40,903 nt of DNA from Brevibacterium sp. (GCF_022712115.1 NZ_JALAHB010000041.1:1-40903), one strand, 5' to 3'. Positions 8,220 to 16,912 are shown, counted from the first letter of the stretch. A program made the numbers and translations. Notes: generated from the sequence alone by a model not told the origin.

Positions 8220-8235
8220 GCGCCGCCGTTGCGGG

Positions 8236-8291
8236 GTTGTGATCGTCCGGGACCTCTGTACACTGGGTCGAGGTAACGGAACGATCACAAC
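8236..8291 (+). promoter_or_regulatory. Promoter flanked by 11-bp perfect inverted repeat
   Basis: GTTGTGATCGT (8236-8246) and ACGATCACAAC (8281-8291) are perfect inverted copies 34 bp apart. Between and overlapping them is a candidate promoter: TTGTGA (8237-8242), 16 bp, TACACT (8259-8264). The left arm covers the -35 and the right arm lies in the early transcript, just before the GAAGGA ribosome-binding site (8298-8303). The arms contain TGTGA and TCACA, which recall half-sites of CRP-family operators, though the spacing is wrong for a single dimer. Confidence 0.5.
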
Positions 8292-8311
8292 TGTGTGAAG
8301 GAACGGTCGAT

Positions 8312-9205
8312 TTGGGCAAGCACTCGGATTCCAAGCAGTCATGGGCGGGCACCGCGCGTGATTTCGCCGCCGCGGTCGTGACGTTCAACCGCAAGCCGCA
8401 GGGACGGTACTCCTCGGCGCGGTCGGACGAACAGCTCACCGCCACCGGAGTCCTCAGCACCGTGCGTCGCCGGCCCATGGTCGCGGCCATCGCGCTGCCC
8501 GCGGCCGCGACCGCCGGCATCGTGGCCTCGACCCTGGCGATGTCGCCGGAGTCCGGCGGCACCGTCTCCGCGGAATCCGCCCAGACCTCGACCCCCACCC
8601 CGGAGGCCTCCGCGAGTTCCGCCTCGGCCGAGGAGATCGAGGCCCAGCAGCAGAAGGACTACGAGAAGTACGTGTCCTCGCTCAAGGACGACGAGCGCTA
8701 CGAGGACAGCGGCTCCTCCAGCATGGAGAAGGTCCCGGAGCCCACCCCGTCCCCGACCGCCGGGGCGGCTGCGGCCTCCAGCGGCTCCGCAGAGGGCGGC
8801 GATGGGGGAGACGGCGAGGAGAAGGCCGGGTCCGGAGGGGGCGGCGTCTCCGATGCACCCTGCTCCGTGTCGTCCTCGATCGAGTCCGGCCTCACGGCCA
8901 ACGGCGTCGCGGCCTATCGTGCCGTGTGCGCGAACTTCCCGGAGGTCAAGACCTACGGCGGCAAGCGTGCCGATCCGGGTTCGGACCACAACAGCGGCCG
9001 GGCCGTGGACATCATGATCACCGGTGCCACCGGCGACCGCATCCGCGACTTCCTCATCGCCCACAAGGACGAACTGAACGTGGACTACGTGATCTTCGAG
9101 CAGAAGATCTACGCGTCCTACACCGGCTGGCAGGGCCGCGGCATGGAGGACCGCGGTTCCGTGACCGCCAACCACTTCGATCACGTACACGTCTCCGTCA
9201 AGTGA
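8312..9205 (+). CDS. Membrane-anchored LAS-type peptidase-like protein (ARB-07466-like C-terminal domain)
   Basis: A 297-residue protein with a cytoplasmic N-terminus, one membrane segment at about 54-77, a Ser/Thr/Pro/Glu/Gly-rich linker (about 78-182) and an extracellular C-terminal domain. That domain has YGGKRADPGSDHNSGRAVDIM and ends NHFDHVHVSVK, giving H226, D233 and H291-V-H293, the arrangement of zinc ligands in D-Ala-D-Ala carboxypeptidase/hedgehog-type (LAS) peptidases. C184 and C206 may form a disulfide. It probably acts on peptidoglycan, but activity is unproven. The start is a TTG at 8312 with GAAGGA 8 nt upstream. Its stop overlaps the truB start by 4 bp, an unexpected partner. 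Confidence 0.75.
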   Translation: MGKHSDSKQSWAGTARDFAAAVVTFNRKPQGRYSSARSDEQLTATGVLSTVRRRPMVAAIALPAAATAGIVASTLAMSPESGGTVSAESAQTSTPTPEASASSASAEEIEAQQQKDYEKYVSSLKDDERYEDSGSSSMEKVPEPTPSPTAGAAAASSGSAEGGDGGDGEEKAGSGGGGVSDAPCSVSSSIESGLTANGVAAYRAVCANFPEVKTYGGKRADPGSDHNSGRAVDIMITGATGDRIRDFLIAHKDELNVDYVIFEQKIYASYTGWQGRGMEDRGSVTANHFDHVHVSVK

Positions 9206-10161
9206 CGCACGGCTCCCCGGGGGGCCCTTCGGGGTTCCTCGTCCTCGACAAGCCCGCCGGCTGGTCCAGCCATCGCGTCGTGTCCCGCGTGCGCAAGTGG
9301 CTCAGCACCCGCAAGGTCGGACATGCGGGCACCCTCGATCCCATGGCGACGGGGGTCCTCGTCGTCGGTGTCGGTCCGGCGACCCGCCTGCTGACCTTCG
9401 CGGTGGGGGAGACGAAGACCTACACCGCCACCGTCCGGCTGGGAGCCTCCACGCCCACCGACGACGCGGACTCCGCACCGGACCGGTTCGCCGCTCCGGG
9501 TGCGCTCGCGCAGATCGCGGAGGACTCGCTGGAGCGTGCGCTGGAACCGCTGCGGGGCGACATCTCCCAGATCCCCAGCGCCGTCTCCGCCATCAAGGTG
9601 GACGGCCGGCGGGCCTATGCCCGGGTCCGCGCCGGTGAGGAGGTGGAGCTCAGGCCGCGGCCGGTGACGGTGTCCCGCTTCGAGACGACGAGCCCGCTGC
9701 GCCCCGCCGAGGCGGGCGATGCGGCCGGCGGCCGCCACCCGGTCCTGGACGTTGACGTGGTCGTCGACTGCAGCTCCGGCACCTACATCCGTGCGCTTGC
9801 CCGCGATCTCGGCTCCGCGCTGGGCGTGGGCGGTCACCTCACCGCGCTGCGCCGCACCCGCGTGGGCTCCTTCTCCCTGGCCGAGGCACAGGAGGTCCCG
9901 GACTTCCCGGACCCGGATGCGGAGGTTCCGCCCGCGGAACCCGCAGCCGCGCTGCTGGATCCGGCCTCGGCGGCGGCCCGTCTGCTCCCGGTGCTCTCCG
10001 TGACCCCGGAGGACGCCGCACGGCTGCGGCAGGGGAAGTTCCTCGAGGCCGCACCCGCGGGTGCGGGCGGACTGCTCGCCGCCGTGAGCGGGGGCTCGCT
10101 CGTGGCGGTGCTCGAGCCGCGCGGCGAGGCGCTCAAGCCCAGACTGGTCTTCCCGGCCTGA
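9202..10161 (+). CDS. truB: tRNA pseudouridine(55) synthase TruB
   Basis: A 319-residue enzyme converting U55 of the tRNA T-loop to pseudouridine in the cytoplasm. FLVLDKPAGWSSH opens the domain, the catalytic aspartate is D46 in GHAGTLDPMATG, and a C-terminal PUA-like domain fills the last 80 or so residues after a low-complexity PPAEPAAALLDPASAAARL linker. GTG 9202 shares a GTGA overlap with the preceding stop codon, so translation is probably coupled. It stands after rbfA and before ribF as is typical, except that the peptidase-like gene is inserted between rbfA and truB. Confidence 0.95.
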   Translation: MTHGSPGGPSGFLVLDKPAGWSSHRVVSRVRKWLSTRKVGHAGTLDPMATGVLVVGVGPATRLLTFAVGETKTYTATVRLGASTPTDDADSAPDRFAAPGALAQIAEDSLERALEPLRGDISQIPSAVSAIKVDGRRAYARVRAGEEVELRPRPVTVSRFETTSPLRPAEAGDAAGGRHPVLDVDVVVDCSSGTYIRALARDLGSALGVGGHLTALRRTRVGSFSLAEAQEVPDFPDPDAEVPPAEPAAALLDPASAAARLLPVLSVTPEDAARLRQGKFLEAAPAGAGGLLAAVSGGSLVAVLEPRGEALKPRLVFPA

Positions 10162-10210
10162 GGCCCGCGCCCCGCCGGTCCCCCGTGTCCGGAGCACACA
10201 GCACCTGCGC

Positions 10211-10235
10211 TAACGTGTACCGGGTGCGTACGCAC
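10211..10235 (+). promoter_or_regulatory. ribF promoter with 12-bp palindrome at the start site
   Basis: A TAACGT element (10211-10216) is followed at 10224-10235 by the perfect palindrome GTGCGTACGCAC, which would cover the transcription start. A palindrome there could be a repressor operator. No FMN riboswitch-like conserved sequence is visible in the 105-bp leader region. Confidence 0.4.
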
Positions 10236-10266
10236 GGCAATCGATCGGCACACTGAGAGGGCGCAG

Positions 10267-11220
10267 GTGGACATCTTCGCCAATCCGGAGGACATTCCCG
10301 CGGACTACGGTCCGACCGTCGTGGGGATCGGGAACTTCGACGGGGTGCACAGGGGGCACAGGGTGGTGCTCTCCACCCTCGTGCGCGTCGGGGCGGATCG
10401 CGGCCTGAGGTCGCTGGTCGTCACCTTCGACCCGCACCCGCGCACGGTGCACCAGCCGGACGTCGCCGTCGAACAGATCTGCAGCCTGTCCCAGCGCCTC
10501 GAGCTCATCGCCGAGCTGGGCGTCGACGGTGCCGTCGTCCAGGCCTACTCGCTGGAATGGGCCGACCAGTCCGCGGAGGAGTTCGTGCTGGACTACCTGG
10601 TCCGCGGGCTCCGGGCCGCGGCGATCGTGGTGGGAACGGACGTCCGGTTCGGTCGCGACAACTCCGGCGACCTGTCCACGCTGCGGCGGCTCGGAGCGGA
10701 GCACGGCTTCGACGTCGTAGTCATCGACGAGGTGGGGGAGGGCTCCCGCTACTCCTCGACCTCCATCCGCGCGCTCATCGACGCGGGCGAGGTGCGTGCG
10801 GCCGCGGCGGAGCTGGGATACAACCACACGCTGGTGGGCACGGTGGTCCACGGGGAGAAGCGCGGGCGGGAGATGGGCTTCCCCACGGCCAATCTGGACG
10901 TGGCGGCGGACGGCCATGTGCCCGCCGACGGCGTCTACGCGGGCTGGATGCACTTCCCGGCGCGGGACCTGCGCCTGCCCACGGCGATCTCCGTGGGCAC
11001 CAACCCCACCTTCCACGGCAGCGTCCGGACCGTGGAGGGCTACGCGATCGACGTCGAGTTCGCGGACCTGGACGTGTACGGGGAGACGATGGAGGTGGAG
11101 TTCGTCGAGCGGATCCGCGGCCAGGTCGCCTTCCGCGGGATGGGTCCTCTCATCGAGCAGATGCACGCGGACGTGGACCGCGCCCGGGCTGTGTTAGGCT
11201 TGCAGACGCCGTTTTCATGA
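10267..11220 (+). CDS. ribF: Bifunctional riboflavin kinase/FAD synthetase
   Basis: A 317-residue enzyme that phosphorylates riboflavin to FMN and adenylates FMN to FAD. The N-terminal adenylyltransferase domain has [12 protein letters not shown] (nucleotidyltransferase H28-x-x-H31) and later SSTSIRALI. The C-terminal kinase domain has [19 protein letters not shown] (GFPTAN at 204-209) and [29 protein letters not shown] 10267 follows GAGAGG (10255-10260) by 6 nt. Genes for both flavin enzymes in this window (the GlcD-like protein, for example) depend on its product. Confidence 0.96.
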   Translation: MDIFANPEDIPADYGPTVVGIGNFDGVHRGHRVVLSTLVRVGADRGLRSLVVTFDPHPRTVHQPDVAVEQICSLSQRLELIAELGVDGAVVQAYSLEWADQSAEEFVLDYLVRGLRAAAIVVGTDVRFGRDNSGDLSTLRRLGAEHGFDVVVIDEVGEGSRYSSTSIRALIDAGEVRAAAAELGYNHTLVGTVVHGEKRGREMGFPTANLDVAADGHVPADGVYAGWMHFPARDLRLPTAISVGTNPTFHGSVRTVEGYAIDVEFADLDVYGETMEVEFVERIRGQVAFRGMGPLIEQMHADVDRARAVLGLQTPFS

Positions 11221-11290
11221 CCGGCCGCGGTTCCACAGTGCTCGCTCACCAGGTGCGGGCGCCGCGCAACGACACCGGAGGGCGAACCCC

Positions 11291-11560
11291 ATGGCACTTG
11301 ACGCATCGGTCAAGCAGGAGATCATCAAGGAATACGCGACGCACGAGGGCGACACCGGCTCTCCGGAGGTCCAGATCGCGGTCCTCACCCGTCGCATCTC
11401 CGATCTCACGGAGCACTTCAAGGAGCACAAGCACGACCACCACTCGCGTCGCGGCCTGCTCCTCCTCGTCGGCCAGCGCCGGCGTCTGCTCAAGTACCTC
11501 CAGAACGTGGACATCGAGCGCTACCGTGCGCTCATCGCCCGCCTGGGCCTGCGCCGCTGA
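11291..11560 (+). CDS. rpsO: 30S ribosomal protein S15
   Basis: An 89-residue primary 16S rRNA-binding protein of the small subunit platform. The sequence is a full-length match in pattern: [66 protein letters not shown] 11291 follows GGAGGG (11277-11282) by 8 nt. It lies between ribF and pnp, the common bacterial order. Confidence 0.97.
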   Translation: MALDASVKQEIIKEYATHEGDTGSPEVQIAVLTRRISDLTEHFKEHKHDHHSRRGLLLLVGQRRRLLKYLQNVDIERYRALIARLGLRR

Positions 11561-11573
11561 CACGGCTGCAGCA

Positions 11574-11616
11574 CGAAGGCGCCTGCGCGGACTCACCGTC
11601 CGCACAGGCGCCTTCG
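11574..11616 (+). terminator. Long hairpin after rpsO
   Basis: A 19-bp stem with a single C-A mismatch and a 5-nt loop lies 13 bp past the rpsO stop. It has no T-tract. It could be a terminator or, as reported for the Streptomyces rpsO-pnp intergenic hairpin, an RNase III processing site. Confidence 0.7.
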
Positions 11617-11706
11617 CCGTTCCCGGCCGGTCCTGCGCCCGCCGGGTTCTCCGCTGCCGCCCCTCACGCATCCGCGCGCGTCTTCGCCCGCCGCGGCTCC
11701 GATTGG

Positions 11707-11925
11707 TAGAGTGGGTGCGTCCAATCCCTGCGACCGGAGTCATCGGTCCTCGGTAGTGGCCTCCGCAATCCGCGCCCCGCACTTCCGCCCCGAGCGGAGG
11801 CGGACGGCGCCGGACGTGTGTGGGCCTCGATCGAAGGCCGCCTCACGACTGTCTACCGGCCGCAGGACATCCCCTGCGCCCGCCCTGCGCACGCTTGTGC
11901 ACCGTGCGGGCAGAACGGAGACAAC
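11707..11925 (+). promoter_or_regulatory. pnp promoter and ~200-nt structured leader
   Basis: The rpsO-pnp gap is 365 bp without a gene. After the rpsO hairpin, TAGAGT (11707-11712) is a likely -10 for pnp, giving a leader of about 205 nt. The leader contains short inverted repeats, such as TCCGCC/GGCGGA near 11785-11805 and GGCCT/AGGCC around a CGATCG core near 11823-11840. PNPase commonly regulates its own message, so the length is suggestive, but no specific element is recognised. Confidence 0.4.
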
Positions 11926-14145
11926 GTGGGTATCAACCCTGAAACCGCCACGGCGACGATCGACAACGGTCGCTTCGGCACGCACACCATCCGCTTCGAG
12001 ACGGGCCGGCTCGCCCAGCAGGCCGCCGGTTCCGCCGCCGTCTACTTCGACGACGAGACGATGCTGCTCTCGGCGACCGCCGTGAGCCGCAGCCCCAAGG
12101 AGCACTTCGACTTCTTCCCGCTCACGGTGGACGTCGAGGAGCGCATGTACGCGGACGGCCGCATCCCCGGCTCGTTCTTCCGCCGCGAGGGCCGGCCGTC
12201 CACGGACGCCATCCTCACCTGCCGCCTCATCGACCGTCCGCTGCGTCCGTCCTTCGTCAAGGGTCTGCGCAACGAGGTCCAGATCGTCATCACGGCCATG
12301 GCCGTGGAGCCGGGCGTCCTCTACGACACGATCGCGATCAACGCCGCGTCGATGTCCACGCAGCTCTCCGGCCTTCCCTTCTCCGGCCCCATCGGCGGTG
12401 TGCGCATCGCACTCATCGACGGGCAGTGGGTCGCGTTCCCGACGCATGCGCAGCTGGAGGACGCCGTGTTCAACATGGCCGTCGCCGGCCGCGTGGTCGA
12501 CGGGGACGTCGCCATCATGATGGTCGAGGCCGAGGCCACCGAGCGCGTCGTGGACCTCGTCCGCGGCGGCGCGCAGGCGCCCACGGAGGAGGTCGTGGCC
12601 TCCGGTCTCGAGGCCGCCAAGCCCTTCATCACGGAGCTCGTCCGCGCCCAGCAGGAGCTGGCGGACAAGGCGGCCAAGCCGGTCGCGGAGTTCCCCGTGT
12701 TCAAGGACTACGAGGACGACGTCTACGCGGCCGTGGAGGAGCTCGCCTTCGACAAGCAGACCGCGAACTTCCAGATCGCGGACAAGCAGGAGCGCGAGCG
12801 CGCGGGCGACGCCCTGCTCGCAGAGCTCTACGCGCAGCTGGGCGAGCGCTTCGCCGGCCGCGAGTCGGAGATCGCGGGCGCTCTCAACGCGCTGACCAAG
12901 CAGGTCGTCCGCAAGCGGATCCTCACGGAGCAGGTGCGCATCGACGGCCGCGGCCTCAAGGACATCCGGCCCCTGGCGGCGGAGACGCAGGTGCTCCCGC
13001 GGGTGCACGGCTCGGCGCTGTTCGAGCGCGGCGAGACCCAGATCCTGGGCGTCACCACGCTGAACATGCTGAAGATGGAGCAGCAGCTCGACTCTCTCTC
13101 GCCGGTGAAGTCCAAGCGCTACATCCACCACTACAACTTCCCGCCGTACTCCACGGGTGAGACGGGCCGCGTGGGCAGCCCCAAGCGCCGCGAGATCGGC
13201 CACGGCGCTCTCGCGGAGCGGGCGATCGTCCCGGTCCTGCCCACGCGTGAGGAGTTCCCCTACGCGATCCGCCAGGTCTCGGAGGCGCTGGGCTCCAACG
13301 GCTCGACCTCGATGGGCTCCGTCTGCGCCTCTTCGATGGCCCTGCTGTCCGCCGGCGTGCCGCTGCGCGCGCCCGTCGCCGGCATCGCGATGGGTCTCGT
13401 CTCGGACGTCATCGACACCCCGGACGGTCCCCAGACCGCCTACGCGGCGCTCACGGACATCCTGGGTGCGGAGGACGCATTCGGCGACATGGACTTCAAG
13501 GTCGCCGGCACCAGCGAGTTCATCACCGCGATCCAGCTCGACACCAAGCTGGACGGCATTCCCGCGGCGGTGCTCGCCGCTGCGCTCAAGCAGGCGCGCG
13601 AGGCCCGCCTGGCCATCCTCGAGGTCCTCAATGAGGCGATCGACGCTCCCGCGGAGATGGCGCCGACCGCGCCGCGGATCATCTCGGTGCAGATCCCGGT
13701 GGACAAGATCGGCGAGGTCATCGGGCCCAAGGGCAAGATGATCAACCAGATCCAGGAGGACACCGGCGCGGACATCAGCATCGAGGACGACGGCACCGTC
13801 CTCATCGGCGCGTCCGAGGGCGCGGCGGCGGAGGCCGCGCGCAGCGCGATCAACGCGATCGCCAACCCGCAGGTGCCGGAGGTGGGCGAACGCTACCTCG
13901 GCACGGTGGTGAAGCTCATGAGCTTCGGCGCGTTCGTGTCGCTGAGCCCGGGCCGCGACGGTCTGCTGCACATCTCCGAGCTGCGCAAGCTCAATGGCGG
14001 CAAGCGCGTCGAGGACGTCGAGGACGTCATCGGCGTGGGCGAGAAGATCCAGGTCGAGATCACCAAGGTGGACGACCGCGGCAAGCTCTCGCTCGTGCCC
14101 GTCGTGGACGAGGACGAGACCGCCGAGGCAGAGAACGAGGACTGA
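11926..14145 (+). CDS. pnp: Polyribonucleotide nucleotidyltransferase (PNPase)
   Basis: A 739-residue phosphorolytic 3'-5' exoribonuclease that degrades RNA to nucleoside diphosphates and can polymerise in reverse. Two RNase PH-like cores are joined by a helical domain: the first has [15 protein letters not shown] and RLIDRPLRP, the second has [30 protein letters not shown] and [13 protein letters not shown] domain with VIGPKGKM starting at V598 and a C-terminal S1 domain ([21 protein letters not shown]) follow. GTG 11926 has GGAG (11917-11920) 5 nt upstream. The acidic tail is short. With RNase J at 20374 it covers both directions of bulk RNA decay. Confidence 0.97.
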   Translation: MGINPETATATIDNGRFGTHTIRFETGRLAQQAAGSAAVYFDDETMLLSATAVSRSPKEHFDFFPLTVDVEERMYADGRIPGSFFRREGRPSTDAILTCRLIDRPLRPSFVKGLRNEVQIVITAMAVEPGVLYDTIAINAASMSTQLSGLPFSGPIGGVRIALIDGQWVAFPTHAQLEDAVFNMAVAGRVVDGDVAIMMVEAEATERVVDLVRGGAQAPTEEVVASGLEAAKPFITELVRAQQELADKAAKPVAEFPVFKDYEDDVYAAVEELAFDKQTANFQIADKQERERAGDALLAELYAQLGERFAGRESEIAGALNALTKQVVRKRILTEQVRIDGRGLKDIRPLAAETQVLPRVHGSALFERGETQILGVTTLNMLKMEQQLDSLSPVKSKRYIHHYNFPPYSTGETGRVGSPKRREIGHGALAERAIVPVLPTREEFPYAIRQVSEALGSNGSTSMGSVCASSMALLSAGVPLRAPVAGIAMGLVSDVIDTPDGPQTAYAALTDILGAEDAFGDMDFKVAGTSEFITAIQLDTKLDGIPAAVLAAALKQAREARLAILEVLNEAIDAPAEMAPTAPRIISVQIPVDKIGEVIGPKGKMINQIQEDTGADISIEDDGTVLIGASEGAAAEAARSAINAIANPQVPEVGERYLGTVVKLMSFGAFVSLSPGRDGLLHISELRKLNGGKRVEDVEDVIGVGEKIQVEITKVDDRGKLSLVPVVDEDETAEAENED

Positions 14146-14155
14146 TCACCGCATC

Positions 14156-15481
14156 GTGAGCACTCTTCTCTACGCCGGGGAGGGCAGCCGCATCGAGCGG
14201 TCTGTCCTCCCCGGCGGCATTCGCGTCATCACCGAGACCGTCCCCGGCCTGCAGTCGGAGACCGTGGGCGTGTGGGTGGGCTCCGGCTCCCGCCACGAGG
14301 CCGCGGGCTCCGAGGGCTCCACCCACTTCCTCGAGCACATGCTGTTCAAGGGCACCCGCACGCGCAGCGCACGGGACATCGCCCGGGGGCTGGAGCGCAC
14401 GGGCGGGGACTCCAACGCCCTCACGGCCAAGGAGCACACCTGCTACTACGCGCGCTGCCTCGTCGCGGACCTGGACGGCGTGAGCGAGCTCCTGTGGGAC
14501 ATGGTGCTGGACTCGCAGCTGGAGCCGGAGGAGTTCGAACGGGAGCGCGGGGTCATCGTCGAGGAGCTCGCGATGGCCGCCGACGACCCCACTGACCAGC
14601 TCTACGAGGACTACGAGGGACTCGTGTTCTCCGGGCAGCCCCTGGGCCGCCCGGTGGGCGCCACGCGTGAGCAGATCCTCAGTCTGGACCACTCCGTGCT
14701 CCTGGAGCACTACGGTGCCGCCTATGCCGGTCCCGGCCTCGTGTTCGCCGCCGCGGGCGGCGCGACGCACGAGGAGGTCGTCGAGCAGGTGAGGCGGCAT
14801 TCGGCCGCGGGTCTGGACGGCCGGGGGAGCGGGGCCCGTCCCGCCGGGACGGAGGCCGCACCCGAGGCCGCGGACGGTGCGGGTGCCGGCCCGGCCCGCT
14901 TCACCCCGGGGCTGCGCACACGCGTGCGGACGACGGAGCAGCAGGGCCTCCTGCTGGGCGCCGAGGGGCTGCCCGACGGCCACGAGGACCGCTTCGTCAA
15001 CATCGTGCTCGCCAACCTGCTGGGCGGCGGCATGTCCTCGCGCCTGTTCCAGACCGTGCGCGAGGAGCACGGTCTCGCGTACACGGTGCACACCGTGCTC
15101 AGCGAGTACTCGGACGCCGGCACCTTCGCCGTCTACGCCGGCTGCGCGCCGGAGGCGGCTGACCAGGTGCTGGAGCTGGTGGCCCGGGAGCTGCGCCGTG
15201 TGGCGGAGGAGACGCCGGCGGCGGACGAGGTCGAGGACGTGGTGGCCCAGCTGGCCGGTTCGACGGTGCTGGGCATGGAGTCCACGGCGGTGCGGATGAA
15301 CCGGATCGCGCGGCACGAGATGCGCGGGACGCCGCTCCTGCAGCCGGACGAGCTCATCGCCCGCGTGCGCGCGGTCACCCCGGAGGCCGTGCGGGAGCAC
15401 GCCGCCTCGGTGTTCGCCGGGCCGTGGGCGCTCGCGTCCGTGGGCCCGCGCGGCGACCTGCGGGTGCCGCGGGTGCTGTGA
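14156..15481 (+). CDS. M16 family zinc metallopeptidase
   Basis: A 441-residue member of the M16 (pitrilysin/mitochondrial processing peptidase-like) family. The inverted zinc motif HFLEH is at 57-61 (H57, E60, H61), and the third ligand is E137 in ERGVIVEEL, 76 residues later. The second, inactive half follows after a low-complexity insert near residues 215-250 and contains GGGMSSRLFQTVREEHGLAYTVHT. Substrates of actinobacterial members are unknown. GTG 14156 lies 10 nt after the pnp stop with only a weak ribosome-binding site, so it is probably co-transcribed with pnp, a conserved pairing. Confidence 0.92.
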   Translation: MSTLLYAGEGSRIERSVLPGGIRVITETVPGLQSETVGVWVGSGSRHEAAGSEGSTHFLEHMLFKGTRTRSARDIARGLERTGGDSNALTAKEHTCYYARCLVADLDGVSELLWDMVLDSQLEPEEFERERGVIVEELAMAADDPTDQLYEDYEGLVFSGQPLGRPVGATREQILSLDHSVLLEHYGAAYAGPGLVFAAAGGATHEEVVEQVRRHSAAGLDGRGSGARPAGTEAAPEAADGAGAGPARFTPGLRTRVRTTEQQGLLLGAEGLPDGHEDRFVNIVLANLLGGGMSSRLFQTVREEHGLAYTVHTVLSEYSDAGTFAVYAGCAPEAADQVLELVARELRRVAEETPAADEVEDVVAQLAGSTVLGMESTAVRMNRIARHEMRGTPLLQPDELIARVRAVTPEAVREHAASVFAGPWALASVGPRGDLRVPRVL

Positions 15482-15508
15482 ACGCGCCTCGCCGCGCAGA
15501 TGGAATAC

Positions 15509-15554
15509 GTCATATGACCTCTGCGTTTACCTGAGCGGGACCCTGGACTAGGGT
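15509..15554 (+). promoter_or_regulatory. sodA promoter with upstream palindrome
   Basis: TTTACC (15526-15531), a 17-bp spacer and TAGGGT (15549-15554) form one of the better promoters in the window, giving a leader of about 67 nt. The perfect 10-bp palindrome GTCATATGAC (15509-15518) ends 7 bp before the -35, a usual place for an activator or repressor site. Confidence 0.55.
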
Positions 15555-15627
15555 CGATGGTGTGGCCCCGGGCATGAGACCCGGGGCCAGCACCCGCACA
15601 GATGGTCAACGACCGCAGGAGGAACAC

Positions 15628-16251
15628 ATGGTGGAGCAGTACACCCTTCCCGATCTTCCCTACGACTACGCAGCACTCGAGCCGCACATCTCCGGCCGCA
15701 TCATGGAGCTGCACCACGACAAGCACCACGCCACCTACGTCAAGGGCGCGAACACCGCTCTCGAGCAGCTGGCGGAGGCGCGTGACAAGGGCGAGTTCGG
15801 CAACGTCGGCAAGCTGTCGAAGGACCTGTCCTTCAACCTCGGCGGTCACGTCAACCACTCGATCTTCTGGAACAACATGAGCCCGGACGGCGGCGACAAG
15901 CCCACCGGCGAGCTCGCGGCCGCGATCGACGACCAGTTCGGCGGCTTCGACAAGTTCCAGGCGCACTTCAGCGGCGTCGCGACCTCCATCCAGGGCTCCG
16001 GCTGGGCGATCCTGGGCTGGGACGCACTGGGGCAGCGGCTGACCATCGAGCAGCTGTTCGACCAGCAGGGCAACGTGCAGGTCGGCTACATCCCGCTGCT
16101 GCAGCTGGACATGTGGGAGCACGCCTTCTACCTCGACTACCAGAACGTGAAGCCGGACTACGTCAAGGCCTGGTGGAACGTCGTCAACTGGGAGGACGTG
16201 CAGGCACGCTTCGAGCGCGCGCGCACCCAGACCCCGGGGCTCATCGCCTGA
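15628..16251 (+). CDS. sodA: Superoxide dismutase, Fe/Mn type
   Basis: A 207-residue cytoplasmic enzyme that dismutates superoxide to oxygen and peroxide. Metal ligands fit H29 (MELHHDKHH), H77 ([10 protein letters not shown]), D161 and H165 ([11 protein letters not shown]). The motif [10 protein letters not shown] and a glycine before the second ligand region are closer to manganese-type or cambialistic enzymes, so the metal is not certain. ATG 15628 follows a perfect AGGAGG (15617-15622). It has its own promoter and terminator and stands as a single transcription unit between the M16 peptidase and dapB, genes that I would otherwise expect close together. Confidence 0.96.
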   Translation: MVEQYTLPDLPYDYAALEPHISGRIMELHHDKHHATYVKGANTALEQLAEARDKGEFGNVGKLSKDLSFNLGGHVNHSIFWNNMSPDGGDKPTGELAAAIDDQFGGFDKFQAHFSGVATSIQGSGWAILGWDALGQRLTIEQLFDQQGNVQVGYIPLLQLDMWEHAFYLDYQNVKPDYVKAWWNVVNWEDVQARFERARTQTPGLIA

Positions 16252-16298
16252 GAGCGGAGGCCGGGACTGCTCACGTGAGTCTCGCGGCGCAGTGAGTG

Positions 16299-16336
16299 CG
16301 AAGGGGCGGAGGGCGGGAGTGCTCTCCGCCCCTTCG
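16299..16336 (+). terminator. sodA terminator
   Basis: A perfect 12-bp stem (CGAAGGGGCGGA at 16299-16310, TCCGCCCCTTCG at 16325-16336) with a 14-nt loop, 47 bp past the sodA stop. It lacks a strong T-tract. Confidence 0.7.
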
Positions 16337-16383
16337 GCGTTCCCGGCCGCCCCTACTCCGGGGGGAGGAGCAGGCCGGAAAGA

Positions 16384-16427
16384 TCATCCGTACGGATGAC
16401 GACAGGGCGGCCGCGGCGGCGGACACT
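16384..16427 (+). promoter_or_regulatory. 16-bp perfect palindrome at promoter of small membrane protein
   Basis: TCATCCGTACGGATGA (16384-16399) is a perfect palindrome. A GACACT -10-like element (16422-16427) ends 6 nt before the ATG of the next gene, which places the palindrome at or just upstream of the -35 region. The size and CCGTACGG core resemble TetR-family operators, but no such regulator gene is adjacent. Confidence 0.5.
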
Positions 16428-16433
16428 GGATGC

Positions 16434-16844
16434 ATGACCGCCTCGCCTTCCGCCCCCGCCCGGATCGACCGCCCGCAGCGGCGTGCCGAGGGCGTCGCGC
16501 GGTCGCGGTCCGGCCCGTCGGTGCTGGCCGGGGGCGCCGTGCTGGTCTGGTTCGCCTTGGTCCCCTGGACCGCCACGGCTCTGGACCCGGTTCCGCTGGG
16601 CGTGGTCGGTGTGGTGCTCAGCGCATTCGGGATCCTGGTCCTCGCGTGGCAGCGGTGCGCGGGCCGCACGGGGACGCTGCCCGTCGTCTTCGCCGTGGGC
16701 GCGGGACTGCTCACGGGTCTCGCGGGGGTGCTGGCGATGCTGCCGGCCCACGCCGTGGGCACCGGGGACGCGCTGGCGCTGGCGGTGGGGTTCGCCGGTC
16801 AGATGCTCTGGGCGGTCGTGCTCATCCTCGGCGTCCTGCGCTGA
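16434..16844 (+). CDS. Small multi-spanning membrane protein, unknown function
   Basis: A 136-residue protein that I do not recognise. After a basic, proline-rich cytoplasmic N-terminus (residues 1-40), it has four hydrophobic segments at roughly 42-60, 63-80, 87-107 and 113-135, with charged loops such as RCAGRTG. There is no catalytic motif. The ATG at 16434 is chosen because a -10-like GACACT ends 6 nt before it; an in-frame extension runs back into the sodA terminator and is unlikely. A 16-bp palindrome upstream suggests that a dedicated repressor controls it. Confidence 0.65.
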   Translation: MTASPSAPARIDRPQRRAEGVARSRSGPSVLAGGAVLVWFALVPWTATALDPVPLGVVGVVLSAFGILVLAWQRCAGRTGTLPVVFAVGAGLLTGLAGVLAMLPAHAVGTGDALALAVGFAGQMLWAVVLILGVLR

Positions 16845-16912
16845 TCCGCGGAACGCGAGTCTCCTCAGGCGCACGGAGCGCGGGTGCTGATCCCCGCACG
16901 CCCCTCGCCTCG

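Noticed and set aside
8220..8311. Cyclic di-AMP (ydaO-type) riboswitch before the cell-wall enzyme gene
   Set aside because: Such elements precede many actinobacterial cell-wall hydrolase genes, but the gap is too short and the conserved core is missing.
10162..10266. FMN riboswitch before ribF
   Set aside because: The conserved RFN core is not present and the gap is short; only a small palindrome is seen.
11740..13971. A 743-codon minus-strand open frame opposite pnp
   Set aside because: Antisense shadow of PNPase; low-complexity composition and no recognisable domain.
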